Source: Rhizobium sp. ZPR4
GTDB lineage: Bacteria > Pseudomonadota > Alphaproteobacteria > Rhizobiales > Rhizobiaceae
Assembly: GCF_040215725.1 (NCBI RefSeq)
Contig: NZ_CP157967.1
Location: 248,001-312,000 of the forward strand
Direction of reading: 5' to 3'
Length of the DNA stretch: 64,000 bases
Below the pieces are notes generated by a model. The model saw nothing but the letters and a program-made list of their open reading frames with translations, was not told the DNA's origin and did no database searches. The translations under genes were made by a program, and so were the position numbers. This document shows, one piece after another, positions 17,042 to 26,229 of the stretch; the first letter of the stretch is position 1; every line of letters starts with the position of its first letter.

Positions 17042-18066
17042 GCCGGTGCGACGCCGGTCGAGGCGCGCACGATCAACTCGGCCTTCCATAATTCCTGAGC
17101 CGGAAATGTCTCCGTATGCTTGATTTCGCCGATCAGCCGTTCGGCGATGCGCACGCCCGCCGCCCGCAGCGACGAGCGGGTTGTCGTCAGCGGCACGGTG
17201 AAGTTTTCCGGCTTGAGCAAGGTCAGCACGTCGTCATGGGCGATCATCGAGATGTCCTCGCCAAGCCTGAGCTTTGCCTGGTTGATGGCGCGAACGGCGC
17301 CGAGCGCCAGCACGGTACTGGAGCAGAGCACTGCTGTCGGCCGCTTGTCCTTCTCCATCTGCAGGATGCGTTCCATGACGAGCAGGCCCTGTTCGTCCGT
17401 CATCGGCGTATGGCTGGTGCAAGCTTCGTCGAGCGCCAGACCACGTTCGGCAAGGGCTGCATCCACGCCGTTCTTCCGGCGAATGGCGAAATCGAGGTAG
17501 ATCGGCCCGTTCAGAAGAGCGAAACGCCGATGTCCGAGTTGCAGCAGCAGCTTCGTGGCGTCGTAGAAAGCGGCTTCATTGTCGAGGTCGAGGAAGGGAT
17601 AGTCCGGCTCCGAGCCGATCGAACGCCCGTGGACGAGAAAAGGCATGGATAGCGTTTTCAGCATCTCCAGCCGTGGGTCGTGGCCGCGCATATAGTTGAC
17701 GAACAGCGCATCGACATTGCCGCTGGCTGCGAGCCGTCGCAAGGCACCGACCTCATCGTTCGGATCGGCGGGCGTCAGGACGAAATGGAAATCGTGCCGC
17801 AGGGCTTCTTCTCCCAGCCCCGTCAGGAACTCCGAGAAATGCACGTCCGATGAATTTCCGGGGGATGTCGGCATGACGAGCCCGATCGAGCCGGCCTTGC
17901 CGGTCGCAAGTCTTTGGGCTGCCTTGTTCGGTCGATAGCCGGTTTCCCGAACCGCTTTGAGAACGCGCTCGCGGGTCTCGCGATTGACCTCCGGATATCC
18001 GTTCAAAGCCCGGCTGACTGTCGTCTGCGACAGCCCGAGCATTTGCGATAGCTGTTTCAGATTCAC
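17038..18066 (-). CDS. aglR: LacI-family repressor of the alpha-glucoside operon (AglR)
   Basis: 342 residues. The N-terminal LacI helix-turn-helix (1-50; [26 protein letters not shown]) and hinge helix ([13 protein letters not shown]) precede a periplasmic-binding-like sugar domain. The start is GTG 18066 behind a GGAGGAG site. It is divergent from aglEFGAK, the arrangement known from Sinorhizobium meliloti, where AglR controls alpha-glucoside (sucrose, maltose, trehalose) use. Two CAAAGCGCTTT-type palindromes lie in the shared promoter region and are typical LacI-family operators. The gene ends four bases into folD, tail to tail. Confidence 0.9.
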   Translation of the reverse strand: MNLKQLSQMLGLSQTTVSRALNGYPEVNRETRERVLKAVRETGYRPNKAAQRLATGKAGSIGLVMPTSPGNSSDVHFSEFLTGLGEEALRHDFHFVLTPADPNDEVGALRRLAASGNVDALFVNYMRGHDPRLEMLKTLSMPFLVHGRSIGSEPDYPFLDLDNEAAFYDATKLLLQLGHRRFALLNGPIYLDFAIRRKNGVDAALAERGLALDEACTSHTPMTDEQGLLVMERILQMEKDKRPTAVLCSSTVLALGAVRAINQAKLRLGEDISMIAHDDVLTLLKPENFTVPLTTTRSSLRAAGVRIAERLIGEIKHTETFPAQELWKAELIVRASTGVAPA

Positions 18067-18377
18067 GGTATTTCGGCTCCTCCAACTGCCTGCCGCTACG
18101 ATGCCGAGACAACCTCCCGAAAAGTCTCAGGCTTTCAAAGCGCTTTCAATTATGTAGCAGGAGAAGTGCGGGAGACAAGATAATTAGCAAAAAATCGACA
18201 TGCATTCTATGCTGCAGTGCGAGAATTGCTGTGCATACCGGCCCAAATCTGAAAATCACTTGACTTTATCCCGCGCTCAATGGATGAGAGAGGTAGCCAA
18301 AGCGCTTTGAGGAATGGGGCGCGCAGCACAAAACAGTGCCTGGGCTCATGGGTTTCGTTATTTGGGAGGACAACCGC
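18067..18377. promoter_or_regulatory. Divergent aglR-aglE control region with two operator candidates
   Basis: This 311-base region without genes holds two copies of AAAGCGCTTT. One is centred between 18142 and 18143 (AAAGCGCTTT at 18138-18147, flanked TTC and CAA); the other is the longer palindrome CAAAGCGCTTTG at 18298-18309. They are 161 bases apart, a spacing that would allow DNA looping by a LacI-family tetramer or separate control of the two promoters. A GGGAGGA ribosome site for aglE ends the region. Confidence 0.75.
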
Positions 18378-19739
18378 ATGAAAAAAATGTTTTTGATGAC
18401 CGTCGCTGCCGCTGCTTTGATGGCCGGTACGGCGATGGCTGCCGATCTGAAGTTCCAGCCCGGTCAGGACTCCAAGTTCAACTGGAAGAGCTATGACGAC
18501 TTCAAGGCGGCACATGCCGACCTGAAGGGTGAGACGCTGACCATCTTCGGCCCCTGGCGCGGTGAGGACGAGGCTCTCTTCACCAGCGTCCTCAACTACT
18601 TCACCGAAGCGACCGGCGTGAACGCCAAATATTCGTCCTCGGAAAACTACGAGCAGCAGATCGTCATCGACACGCAGGCCGGCTCGCCGCCGAACGTCGC
18701 CATCCTGCCGCAGCCGGGTCTGTTCGCCAACCTCGCCAGCAAGGGCTACCTGACGCCGCTCGGCGATGATCTCGCAAGCTGGGTCAAGAGCAATTACGGC
18801 GCCGGCGACAGCTGGGTCGGCTACGGCACCTACAAGGGCAAGGACGGCAAGGACGCCTTCTATGCCTTCCCCTACAAGGCCGATCTGAAGTCTCTCGTCT
18901 GGTACGTGCCTGAGAATTTCGAGGAAGCCGGCTACAAGGTTCCGACGACCATGGAGGACCTGATCAAGCTTTCGGATCAGATCGTCAAGGACGGTGGTAC
19001 CCCCTGGTGCATCGGCCTCGGTTCGGGCGGCGCCACCGGCTGGCCGGCGACTGACTGGGTCGAAGATCTGATGCTGCGCCTGAACACGCCGCAGGATTAC
19101 GATCATTGGGTCGATAACTCGCTGAAGTTCAACGACCCGAAGGTCGTCGCCGCCATCGAGGAATTCGGCAAATTCGCGAAGAACCCGAAATATGTCGCCG
19201 GTGGTGTTGCGGCCGTTGCTTCGACGGACTTCCGCGACAGCCCGAAGGGCCTCTTCTCGGTTCCGCCGAAGTGCTACATGCACAAGCAGGCCTCGTTCAT
19301 CCCGTCCTTCTTCCCGGAAGGCACCAAGCTCGGTCAGGATGCGGACTTCTTCTACTTCCCGCCCTATGCCGCGCATCCTGAACTCGGCAAGCCGGTAGAG
19401 GGCGCAGGTACGCTGGCCGCCATTACCAAGGACTCCAAGGCCGCTCGCGCTTTCGTCCAGTTCCTGCAGACGCCGATCGCCCAGGAAATCTGGATGGCGC
19501 AGTCCGGCTTCCTGACGCCGTACAAGGGTGTCAATACCGCAGCCTACGCCAATGACACGCTGCGCAAGGAAGGCGAGATCCTGACCACGGCCACCACCTT
19601 CCGCTTCGACGGTTCGGACCTGATGCCCGGCAAGATCGGCGCAGGCTCGTTCTGGACCGGCATGGTGGACTTCGTCGGCGGCAAGTCCGCACAGGATGTT
19701 GCCGACGGGATCCAGAAGTCCTGGGACGCCATCAAGTAA
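18378..19739 (+). CDS. aglE: Alpha-glucoside ABC transporter substrate-binding protein AglE
   Basis: The periplasmic binding protein of the agl system. ATG 18378 follows GGGAGGA and opens a clear signal peptide (MKKMFLMTVAAAALMAGTAMA, cut before ADLKF), giving 453 residues; longer frames upstream lack this. The mature protein is a family 1 extracellular solute-binding protein (maltose-binding type). It is first in the operon and is followed by a strong hairpin, consistent with higher expression than the permease genes. Confidence 0.93.
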   Translation: MKKMFLMTVAAAALMAGTAMAADLKFQPGQDSKFNWKSYDDFKAAHADLKGETLTIFGPWRGEDEALFTSVLNYFTEATGVNAKYSSSENYEQQIVIDTQAGSPPNVAILPQPGLFANLASKGYLTPLGDDLASWVKSNYGAGDSWVGYGTYKGKDGKDAFYAFPYKADLKSLVWYVPENFEEAGYKVPTTMEDLIKLSDQIVKDGGTPWCIGLGSGGATGWPATDWVEDLMLRLNTPQDYDHWVDNSLKFNDPKVVAAIEEFGKFAKNPKYVAGGVAAVASTDFRDSPKGLFSVPPKCYMHKQASFIPSFFPEGTKLGQDADFFYFPPYAAHPELGKPVEGAGTLAAITKDSKAARAFVQFLQTPIAQEIWMAQSGFLTPYKGVNTAAYANDTLRKEGEILTTATTFRFDGSDLMPGKIGAGSFWTGMVDFVGGKSAQDVADGIQKSWDAIK

Positions 19740-19754
19740 GACATCATAGCCTGA

Positions 19755-19781
19755 GCGCCGCCGGCAGCTCGCCGGCGGCGC
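19755..19781 (+). terminator. Strong hairpin between aglE and aglF
   Basis: GCGCCGCCGGC (19755-19765) and its exact complement (19771-19781) enclose AGCTC. No T-run follows. Such hairpins behind binding-protein genes usually protect the upstream message or let only part of the transcription continue; that role here is inferred. Confidence 0.7.
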
Positions 19782-19864
19782 CATACAGCATATGACGGCC
19801 CGCCCTCATGCGTGGCCGATGTCGGACTGGTGGACCAAAGCAGGTAAATTCGGGGAGGGAATGA

Positions 19865-20881
19865 ATGATTTCGCAGATCGTGTCGGCGATTGGCGCCATG
19901 ATATTTGGCGTTGCCATTTGCGCCGCTTATTTCTGGTTCTCCAACAAGCTCTTGGACTTGATTTTCCCGGCGCGGGAGGGCGACGACGTCCATCAGGCGG
20001 CCGTCAATCTTCGTCGCCGCGGCTTGATCCGCCCCTGGCTGTTCCTCGGGCCTGCTCTTTTCCTGCTCGTCGTCTATCTCGTCTATCCGGTAGTCGCGAC
20101 GCTCATCCTGTCTTTCTATGGACCTGATGGCAGCCAGTTCGTCGGTGGTGCCAACTACGTCTGGGCCTTCAACGACACCGAATTCCGCCAGTCGATCTTC
20201 AACAACATTCTCTGGCTGGCTGTGGTTCCGGCCGCCTGCACCTTCTTCGGCTTGGTGATCGCCGTCATGACCGACCGCATCTGGTGGGGCAATATCGCCA
20301 AGGCCGTCATCTTCATGCCGATGGCGATCTCCTTTGTCGGCGCTTCGGTCATCTGGAAGTTCATCTACGAATATCGCGGCGGCACGGATGCGCAGATCGG
20401 CCTTCTGAACGCCGTCGTCCAGCTGTTCGGCGGCACGCCGGAAGTCTGGATCACCATTCCCTTCTGGAACAATTTCTTCCTGATGGTCATGCTGATCTGG
20501 ATCCAGACCGGCTTTGCCATGGTCATTCTCTCGGCCGCCTTGCGCGGTATTCCGGAAGAAACCATCGAAGCGGCCGTCATCGACGGCGCCAATGGCTGGC
20601 AGATTTTCTGGAAGATCATGGTCCCGCAGGTCTGGGGCACGATCGCCACCGTCTGGACCACCATCACCATCCTCGTGCTCAAGGTCTTCGACATCGTGCT
20701 CACCATGACCAACGGCCAGTGGAACACGATGGTGCTTGCCAACCTGATGTTCAACTGGATGTTCCGTGGCGGCGGCGACAGCGGCCGAAGCGCTGTTATC
20801 GCGCTCGTCATCATGGTCGCGGTGACGCCGATCATGATCTGGAACATCCGTCGTGCAAACGCTGAGACGAAGGGACGCTGA
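19865..20881 (+). CDS. aglF: Alpha-glucoside ABC transporter permease AglF
   Basis: First inner-membrane permease of the agl transporter; 338 residues. The start follows GGGGAGGGA. Several hydrophobic helices are visible (about 4-30, 55-80, 115-140, 150-175, 200-225, 305-325) and the EAA loop that contacts the ATPase reads EAAVIDGANGWQIFWKIMVP (about 235-258). It is followed one base later by aglG, which signals tight coupling. Confidence 0.93.
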   Translation: MISQIVSAIGAMIFGVAICAAYFWFSNKLLDLIFPAREGDDVHQAAVNLRRRGLIRPWLFLGPALFLLVVYLVYPVVATLILSFYGPDGSQFVGGANYVWAFNDTEFRQSIFNNILWLAVVPAACTFFGLVIAVMTDRIWWGNIAKAVIFMPMAISFVGASVIWKFIYEYRGGTDAQIGLLNAVVQLFGGTPEVWITIPFWNNFFLMVMLIWIQTGFAMVILSAALRGIPEETIEAAVIDGANGWQIFWKIMVPQVWGTIATVWTTITILVLKVFDIVLTMTNGQWNTMVLANLMFNWMFRGGGDSGRSAVIALVIMVAVTPIMIWNIRRANAETKGR

Positions 20882-20882
20882 C

Positions 20883-22037
20883 ATGATTGGAAATCTCGGT
20901 CGCATCGGTCCCGCTCGCATCTTCGTTCACGCCGCGGTGCTGCTCATCGTCCTCATCTGGCTGCTGCCGACGCTCGGCATTTTCGTCACCGCGCTTCGTG
21001 ACAAGGATCAGATTGTCGTTTCCGGCTGGTGGACGGCGTTTGCCGGCTCCTCGCGCACGACGGCCGCCCGCCTCGATGGCCCGGACAAGGCCAAGCCCGA
21101 TGGCGCGAATTTCGTGATTTCGGGCACGCTTGCCGTCGAAGGCGGCGGCAAGATCCAGTCTTTCGGCCTGCGCGTGCAGGAACCGGCCGCCTACAAGGCT
21201 GGTTCTCCCGCTGAGTTGGAGAACGGCGAAACGCTGACGATCAATTCCGATGGCAGCTATCGCTATCAGAAGAACGGTGCATTCGAAGCCGATGCACGCG
21301 CCAAGCGCGTCTACCTCACCGTCGCGACGCCGCCGCAATTCACGTTCGACAACTATCGCAGCGTGCTCGGCGGCGAGGGCATCGGCCAGTCCTTCATCAA
21401 CTCGCTGACGGTGACGATCCCCGCGACCGTCATCCCGATCCTGATTGCCGCCTTTGCCGCTTACGCGCTCGCCTGGATGGAGTTCCCCGGCCGCGCGATT
21501 CTGATCGCGCTCGTCGTCGGCCTGATCGTCGTGCCGCTGCAGATGTCGCTGATCCCGCTTTTGCGCATCTACAATGAAATCGGCCAGATCTTCGGTGTGC
21601 CATCGAAAACCTATCCGGGCATCTGGATGGCGCACACGGCCTTTGGTCTGCCGCTCGCCATATATCTCCTGCGCAATTATATTGCCGGCCTGCCCAAGGA
21701 GATCATCGAATCCGCCCGCGTCGATGGCGCCAGCGATTTCGACATCTTCGTCAAGATCATCCTGCCGCTGTCCTTCCCGGCGCTGGCCTCCTTCGCGATC
21801 TTCCAGTTCCTCTGGGTGTGGAACGATCTGTTGATTGCGATGGTGTTCCTCGGCACCGACAAGGATCACCTGGTCCTGACGGCTGCCTTGAATGCACTGC
21901 TCGGTTCGCGCGGCGGCAATTGGGAAATCCTGACGGCATCGGCTTTCGTCACCATCATTATTCCGCTCCTCGTCTTCTTCGGTCTGCAGCGCTATCTCGT
22001 GCGCGGTCTGCTCGCCGGGTCGGTGAAGGGGGGCTGA
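20883..22037 (+). CDS. aglG: Alpha-glucoside ABC transporter permease AglG
   Basis: Second permease; ATG 20883 gives 384 residues. Helix 1 (about 12-36) is followed by an unusually long periplasmic insert of roughly 110 residues (about 40-150) before the remaining helices; ordinary MalG-type permeases are near 280-300 residues. The EAA loop reads ESARVDGASDFDIFVKIILP (about 277-297). The large insert could contact the binding protein. Family assignment is firm from the C-terminal permease domain and the operon. Confidence 0.92.
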   Translation: MIGNLGRIGPARIFVHAAVLLIVLIWLLPTLGIFVTALRDKDQIVVSGWWTAFAGSSRTTAARLDGPDKAKPDGANFVISGTLAVEGGGKIQSFGLRVQEPAAYKAGSPAELENGETLTINSDGSYRYQKNGAFEADARAKRVYLTVATPPQFTFDNYRSVLGGEGIGQSFINSLTVTIPATVIPILIAAFAAYALAWMEFPGRAILIALVVGLIVVPLQMSLIPLLRIYNEIGQIFGVPSKTYPGIWMAHTAFGLPLAIYLLRNYIAGLPKEIIESARVDGASDFDIFVKIILPLSFPALASFAIFQFLWVWNDLLIAMVFLGTDKDHLVLTAALNALLGSRGGNWEILTASAFVTIIIPLLVFFGLQRYLVRGLLAGSVKGG

Positions 22038-22072
22038 TTCAAGAACACGCACTTATACAGGACCCATTCAGC

Positions 22073-23725
22073 ATGAGCATTGCCCCTCAATCGGCTTTAG
22101 AAGTTGACAAGGACTGGTGGCGCGGCGCCGTGATCTATCAGATCTATCCGCGCTCCTATCAGGACTCCAACGGCGACGGCATCGGCGATCTCAAGGGGAT
22201 CGCCGCCCGCCTGCCGCATGTGGCCGCACTCGGTGTCGATGCGATCTGGATTTCGCCGTTCTTCACCTCGCCGATGCGCGATTTCGGCTATGACGTTTCG
22301 AACTACGAGGATGTCGATCCGATCTTCGGTTCGCTCGCCGATTTCGATGCTATGATGACGGAAGCCCATCGCCTCGGCATCAAGGTGATGATCGATCTCG
22401 TGCTGTCGCACAGTTCCGATCGCCATCCCTGGTTCGTCGAAAGCCGCTCGAGCAAGGACAATCCCAAGGCTGACTGGTACGTCTGGACCGATGCTAAGCC
22501 GGATGGCACGCCGCCCAACAACTGGCTGTCGATCTTCGGCGGCTCTGCCTGGGCGTGGGATCCGACCCGCATGCAATATTACCTGCATAACTTCCTGACC
22601 TCGCAGCCGGATATGAACCTTCATAATCCGGAGGTGCAGGACCGGCTGCTGGATGTCGTCCGTTTCTGGCTCGACCGCGGCGTCGACGGCTTCCGTCTCG
22701 ATACCATCAACTTCTATTTCCACGACAAGGAACTGCGCGATAATCCCGCCCTGGACCCGTCGCGCCGCAATGCGTCCACGGCGCCGGCAGTCAATCCCTA
22801 TAACTTCCAGGAACACCTCTACGACAAGAACCGTCCCGAGAACCTGGCGTTCCTGAAGCGCTTCCGCGCCGTGCTCGACGAATATCCGGCTATTGCCGCC
22901 GTCGGCGAAGTTGGCGACAGCCAGCGCGGCCTCGAAATCGTCGGCGAATACACGTCCGGCGGCGACAAGATGCACATGTGCTACGCCTTCGAATTCCTGG
23001 CGCCGGACGCGCTTTCGCCGGATCGGGTAGAAGAGGTGATGAATGATTTCGATGCGGCAGCGCGGGAAGGCTGGGCCTGCTGGGCCTTCTCCAACCACGA
23101 CGTCGTGCGCCATGTCAGCCGCTGGGGCAATCTGGTCGCCGATCGCGATGCCTTCGCCAAGCTCTATGCGGCACTGCTGCTCACCCTGCGCGGCTCCGTA
23201 TGCATCTATCAAGGCGAAGAACTGGCACTGACGGAAGCCGATCTTGCCTATCAGGATCTGCAGGACCCCTATGGCATTCAGTTCTGGCCGGAGTTCAAGG
23301 GCCGCGACGGTTGCCGCACGCCGATGGTCTGGGACAGCCAGGTTGCGCAGGGTGGCTTTTCCACCGTCAAGCCGTGGCTGCCGGTGCCGGTCGAACACAT
23401 TCTGCGCGCCGTCAGCGTCCAGCAGGGCGATGAAAATTCGGTGTTGGAGCAGTACCGCCGCTTCCTCGCCTTCCGCAAGCAGCATCCGGCCTTCGCCAAG
23501 GGCGAGATCGCGTTTTCGGAACCGCAGGGCGACGTGTTGATCTATGCCCGCGCATATGCAGGCGAAACCATTCTCTGCGCCTTCAACATGAGCCCGGTCG
23601 AAACGCTGGCGGCACTGCCTGATGGTAATTGGCAGGCATTGACGGGACACGGCTTTACCAGCAACAACTACGGCAACAAGATCGATATTCCGGCCTGGGG
23701 CGCTTATTTCGCGCGTCTTGCCTGA
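22073..23725 (+). CDS. aglA: Alpha-glucosidase AglA (GH13)
   Basis: A cytoplasmic glycoside hydrolase of family 13 that cleaves imported alpha-glucosides such as sucrose, maltose or trehalose. ATG 22073 gives 550 residues, typical of oligo-1,6-glucosidase-like enzymes. Conserved regions: WWRGAVIYQIYPRSYQDSNG, GVDAIWISPFF, the nucleophile-bearing GVDGFRLDTIN (about 203-213), AVGEVGDSQRG holding the acid/base glutamate (about 280), and WAFSNHDVVRH (about 341-351). There is no signal peptide. It sits between the permeases and the ATPase. Confidence 0.94.
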   Translation: MSIAPQSALEVDKDWWRGAVIYQIYPRSYQDSNGDGIGDLKGIAARLPHVAALGVDAIWISPFFTSPMRDFGYDVSNYEDVDPIFGSLADFDAMMTEAHRLGIKVMIDLVLSHSSDRHPWFVESRSSKDNPKADWYVWTDAKPDGTPPNNWLSIFGGSAWAWDPTRMQYYLHNFLTSQPDMNLHNPEVQDRLLDVVRFWLDRGVDGFRLDTINFYFHDKELRDNPALDPSRRNASTAPAVNPYNFQEHLYDKNRPENLAFLKRFRAVLDEYPAIAAVGEVGDSQRGLEIVGEYTSGGDKMHMCYAFEFLAPDALSPDRVEEVMNDFDAAAREGWACWAFSNHDVVRHVSRWGNLVADRDAFAKLYAALLLTLRGSVCIYQGEELALTEADLAYQDLQDPYGIQFWPEFKGRDGCRTPMVWDSQVAQGGFSTVKPWLPVPVEHILRAVSVQQGDENSVLEQYRRFLAFRKQHPAFAKGEIAFSEPQGDVLIYARAYAGETILCAFNMSPVETLAALPDGNWQALTGHGFTSNNYGNKIDIPAWGAYFARLA

Positions 23726-23746
23726 CCTTTGGGAGGAGGGAGCATA

Positions 23747-24835
23747 ATGACGGGACTTGTTCTGAAGGATATCAAGAAATCCTACGGCAGCGTGCATGTG
23801 CTGCACGGCATCGATCTGGAGATCAACGAGGGCGAATTCATCGTCTTTGTCGGCCCCTCCGGCTGCGGCAAGTCCACCTTGCTCAGGATGATCGCAGGGC
23901 TGGAGAGCATTACTGCGGGCGATATGATGATTGCCGGCCAGAAGGTGAATGAGGTGCCGCCGTCGCGGCGCGGCATCGCCATGGTCTTCCAGTCCTACGC
24001 GCTCTATCCGCATATGACCGTCTACGACAACATGGCCTTCGGCATGCGCATTGCCGGCGAAAGCAAGCAGGAGATCGACCGTCGCGTCCGCGCGGCGGCG
24101 GCAAGTCTGCAGCTCGGCCAGTATCTTGAGCGTCTGCCGAAGGCGCTTTCGGGCGGTCAGCGCCAGCGCGTCGCCATCGGCCGCGCCATTTGCCGCAATC
24201 CGAAGGTCTTCCTGTTCGACGAGCCGCTCTCGAACCTGGATGCAGCCCTGCGCGTCGCGACCCGCATCGAGATCGCCAAGCTCAGCGACTCCATGCCCGA
24301 GACGACGATGATCTACGTCACCCACGATCAGGTGGAAGCCATGACGCTGGCGGACCGCATCGTTGTGCTGTCGGCCGGTCGTGTCGAGCAGGTCGGTGCG
24401 CCTCTCGAACTCTACGAGCGCCCGGCCAATCTCTTCGTCGCGAAGTTCATCGGCTCCCCGGCCATGAACATCATCTCGGCGACGGTCACCGAGACCGGCG
24501 CGACGACGACCGTCACGCTGACTGGTGGCAAGTCGGTAACGCTGGATGTCCCGACAGACGCCTCCGAAAAGGGCAAGACGGCGAGCTTCGGCGTGCGTCC
24601 CGAAGATTTGCGTCTTGCTACCGGTGACGATTATCTCTTCGAAGGCGAGGTTTCCATCGTCGAGGCGCTCGGCGAAGTCACGCAGCTTTATATCGAAGGT
24701 CTGGTCGATGGCGAGCCGATCATCGTCAAGATCCCCGGCATTGCCGATATTCATCGCGGCCAGAAGATGCGTTTTGCCGCCGACCGCCAGAAGCTGCATC
24801 TTTTCGACGCCAGTGGCCATTCCTACCGCAAGTAG
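23747..24835 (+). CDS. aglK: Alpha-glucoside ABC transporter ATP-binding protein AglK
   Basis: The ATPase of the transporter, MalK/UgpC class; ATG 23747 after GGGAGGAGGGAG gives 362 residues. The nucleotide-binding domain (1-235) has Walker A GPSGCGKSTLLRM (about 38-50), signature LSGGQRQRVAIGRA (about 135-148), Walker B FLFDEPLSNLD and the switch histidine in YVTHDQVEAM. The C-terminal TOBE/OB domain (about 240-362) is the regulatory part. It closes the operon before a strong terminator hairpin. Confidence 0.95.
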   Translation: MTGLVLKDIKKSYGSVHVLHGIDLEINEGEFIVFVGPSGCGKSTLLRMIAGLESITAGDMMIAGQKVNEVPPSRRGIAMVFQSYALYPHMTVYDNMAFGMRIAGESKQEIDRRVRAAAASLQLGQYLERLPKALSGGQRQRVAIGRAICRNPKVFLFDEPLSNLDAALRVATRIEIAKLSDSMPETTMIYVTHDQVEAMTLADRIVVLSAGRVEQVGAPLELYERPANLFVAKFIGSPAMNIISATVTETGATTTVTLTGGKSVTLDVPTDASEKGKTASFGVRPEDLRLATGDDYLFEGEVSIVEALGEVTQLYIEGLVDGEPIIVKIPGIADIHRGQKMRFAADRQKLHLFDASGHSYRK

Positions 24836-24845
24836 CCGCTTACGG

Positions 24846-24899
24846 GATGCGCCGGCCCAAGTAAAAATGAACAATAAAATTCATCTTGGGCCGGCGCAT
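24846..24899 (+). terminator. Hairpin ending the agl operon
   Basis: ATGCGCCGGCCCAAG is repeated in inverted form as CTTGGGCCGGCGCAT across an A-rich loop of about 23 bases. No long T-run is present, but the 15-base GC-rich stem directly behind aglK marks the operon end on either strand. Confidence 0.7.
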
Positions 24900-24964
24900 T
24901 CAAACCTTCTGTTAAAGACCCGCTGCTAGTCTCCCATCATAATATACCCCAGGGGTTTACTAAG

Positions 24965-25378
24965 ATGGCCGCGTTCGGCAGAGCTAATTCAGGTCAGCAT
25001 TTCCTCAATAAAGAAGAATCTTTCATGTATGACCGTGAGGTGCGGTTCCGCATGGAAGATACGATGAACGCGGCGCGCCTCGAATACACCGAAAAGGGCG
25101 TGATGAACCTTGCGTCCCGCCGCTGCGATATTATCCGCATTTCGCAAAGCAGCGCCGTTCTCGCGATCCTCACCCAGTATAATCTGCCCAAGCAATTCTA
25201 TCTGGATATCCCTGACGCGCGTATCACCAAGGTCGGCTGCGTGCTGATGAAGGTCTTTTCCAACAACACCGTCGAAGTCCGTTTCCTGCGTCTCCTCACG
25301 GAGAAGGAAATGAACAAGATCTTCGTCTACAGCACGCATCCGGCTCATAAGAACCGCGTGCTTGACATCAGGGCCTGA
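24965..25378 (+). CDS. PilZ-like small protein
   Basis: 137 residues from ATG 24965; a later ATG at 25026 is also possible. The region from about 45 to 125 follows the PilZ beta-barrel pattern (ASRRCDIIRISQSSAVLAI, then LPKQFYLDIPD, then a strand with VEVRFLRLL). The cyclic-di-GMP residues are not convincing: the RxxxR and D/NxSxxG motifs are altered to RR and SQSS, so it may not bind the nucleotide. Neighbours give no functional link. Confidence 0.55.
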   Translation: MAAFGRANSGQHFLNKEESFMYDREVRFRMEDTMNAARLEYTEKGVMNLASRRCDIIRISQSSAVLAILTQYNLPKQFYLDIPDARITKVGCVLMKVFSNNTVEVRFLRLLTEKEMNKIFVYSTHPAHKNRVLDIRA

Positions 25379-25425
25379 TCAGCGGCCACAGGAAACAGGT
25401 TAGCGCGGTCCATGCGGCTGACGGA

Positions 25426-26022
25426 TCAGATTTCCGTCCGCCATTTTCCGAGCGCATCCTTCAGATACTCGATCAGCGGCAGTCTGCCATTTTCCTGCAG
25501 CCATTTGTCGACCGAGAGGCGCAGGGGGCTGACCGCGATCATTGAAGCCAGCCGCAGCCCGTCGCGATCCTTCGTCGGAAACAGTTCGCACAAGGCCTGA
25601 TAGGCGACTTGCTCGAGTTGCAGGTAGTTGCCTCGCGTACGGGCACGTAGGGATTCGCTTTGACGCAGCAGCGTGGCCGTTTCAAAAAGCTGAGGTGCCT
25701 CAGCCTGGAGGCGGATCACAAGTCTTAGGGTCGCTTGATGAACGACCTCGATCGGTCGCCCGGCTGATGCATTCTCCATGATGCTCGCTCGAAGCGCGTC
25801 CATGTATCCGCTTTGATGCGCCAGAAGAATATCATCCTTGCTTTTGAAGTAATAAAAGAAAGTCCGGCGGGAAATGCCGGCCGCGGCCGCAATCTCGTCG
25901 ATCGTCGTTTCCTGATAGCCTTTCGCCAGAAAGGATTTCATTCCGACTTCCGCTATGCGTTGAAAGGTCAGGCGGCGCTTCTGTTCGCGCAGGCCTTCCG
26001 GCTTTGGGGGTGCATCGTGCAT
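25426..26022 (-). CDS. TetR-family transcriptional regulator
   Basis: 198 residues. The N-terminal TetR helix-turn-helix lies at about 15-62 (RIAEVGMKSFLAKGYQETTIDEIAAAAGISRRTFFYYFKSKDDIL); the C-terminal ligand domain has the AcrR-type LRARTRGNYLQLEQ helix. It is divergent from the lipoprotein gene at 26230, with a palindrome between them close to its own start. Ligand and regulon are not visible; self-control is likely. Confidence 0.88.
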   Translation of the reverse strand: MHDAPPKPEGLREQKRRLTFQRIAEVGMKSFLAKGYQETTIDEIAAAAGISRRTFFYYFKSKDDILLAHQSGYMDALRASIMENASAGRPIEVVHQATLRLVIRLQAEAPQLFETATLLRQSESLRARTRGNYLQLEQVAYQALCELFPTKDRDGLRLASMIAVSPLRLSVDKWLQENGRLPLIEYLKDALGKWRTEI

Positions 26023-26037
26023 CCGTCCATTTTGGCA

Positions 26038-26056
26038 TGAGTCGCAACGCCACTCA
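26038..26056. promoter_or_regulatory. Candidate TetR operator
   Basis: The 19-base sequence TGAGTCGCAACGCCACTCA pairs at seven of nine positions around its centre. It sits 16 bases upstream of the TetR start codon, a typical site for autorepression. Confidence 0.4.
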
Positions 26057-26229
26057 AATCATCAGCACATCTTGTCGCGCCTTCCTCGGAGACCTCGGTT
26101 TCCGGTGAAATAATTCGTTCGCTTCGCCTGTCGGTTGCCGCAAAGTAGCCAACATTAATTTTTACACCAAGTGCGATATTTAATGTTAATGCCGAATGTT
26201 CATAACCCGGTGCAGGAGCGCAAACATCA

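Noticed and set aside
18207..19784. A 525-residue minus-strand frame across aglE
   Set aside because: Antisense to an evident signal-peptide-bearing binding protein and covering the aglE operator.
22097..24874. A 925-residue open frame on the minus strand across aglA and aglK
   Set aside because: It is antisense to two clear genes, has no recognisable domain, and reflects codon bias at high GC.
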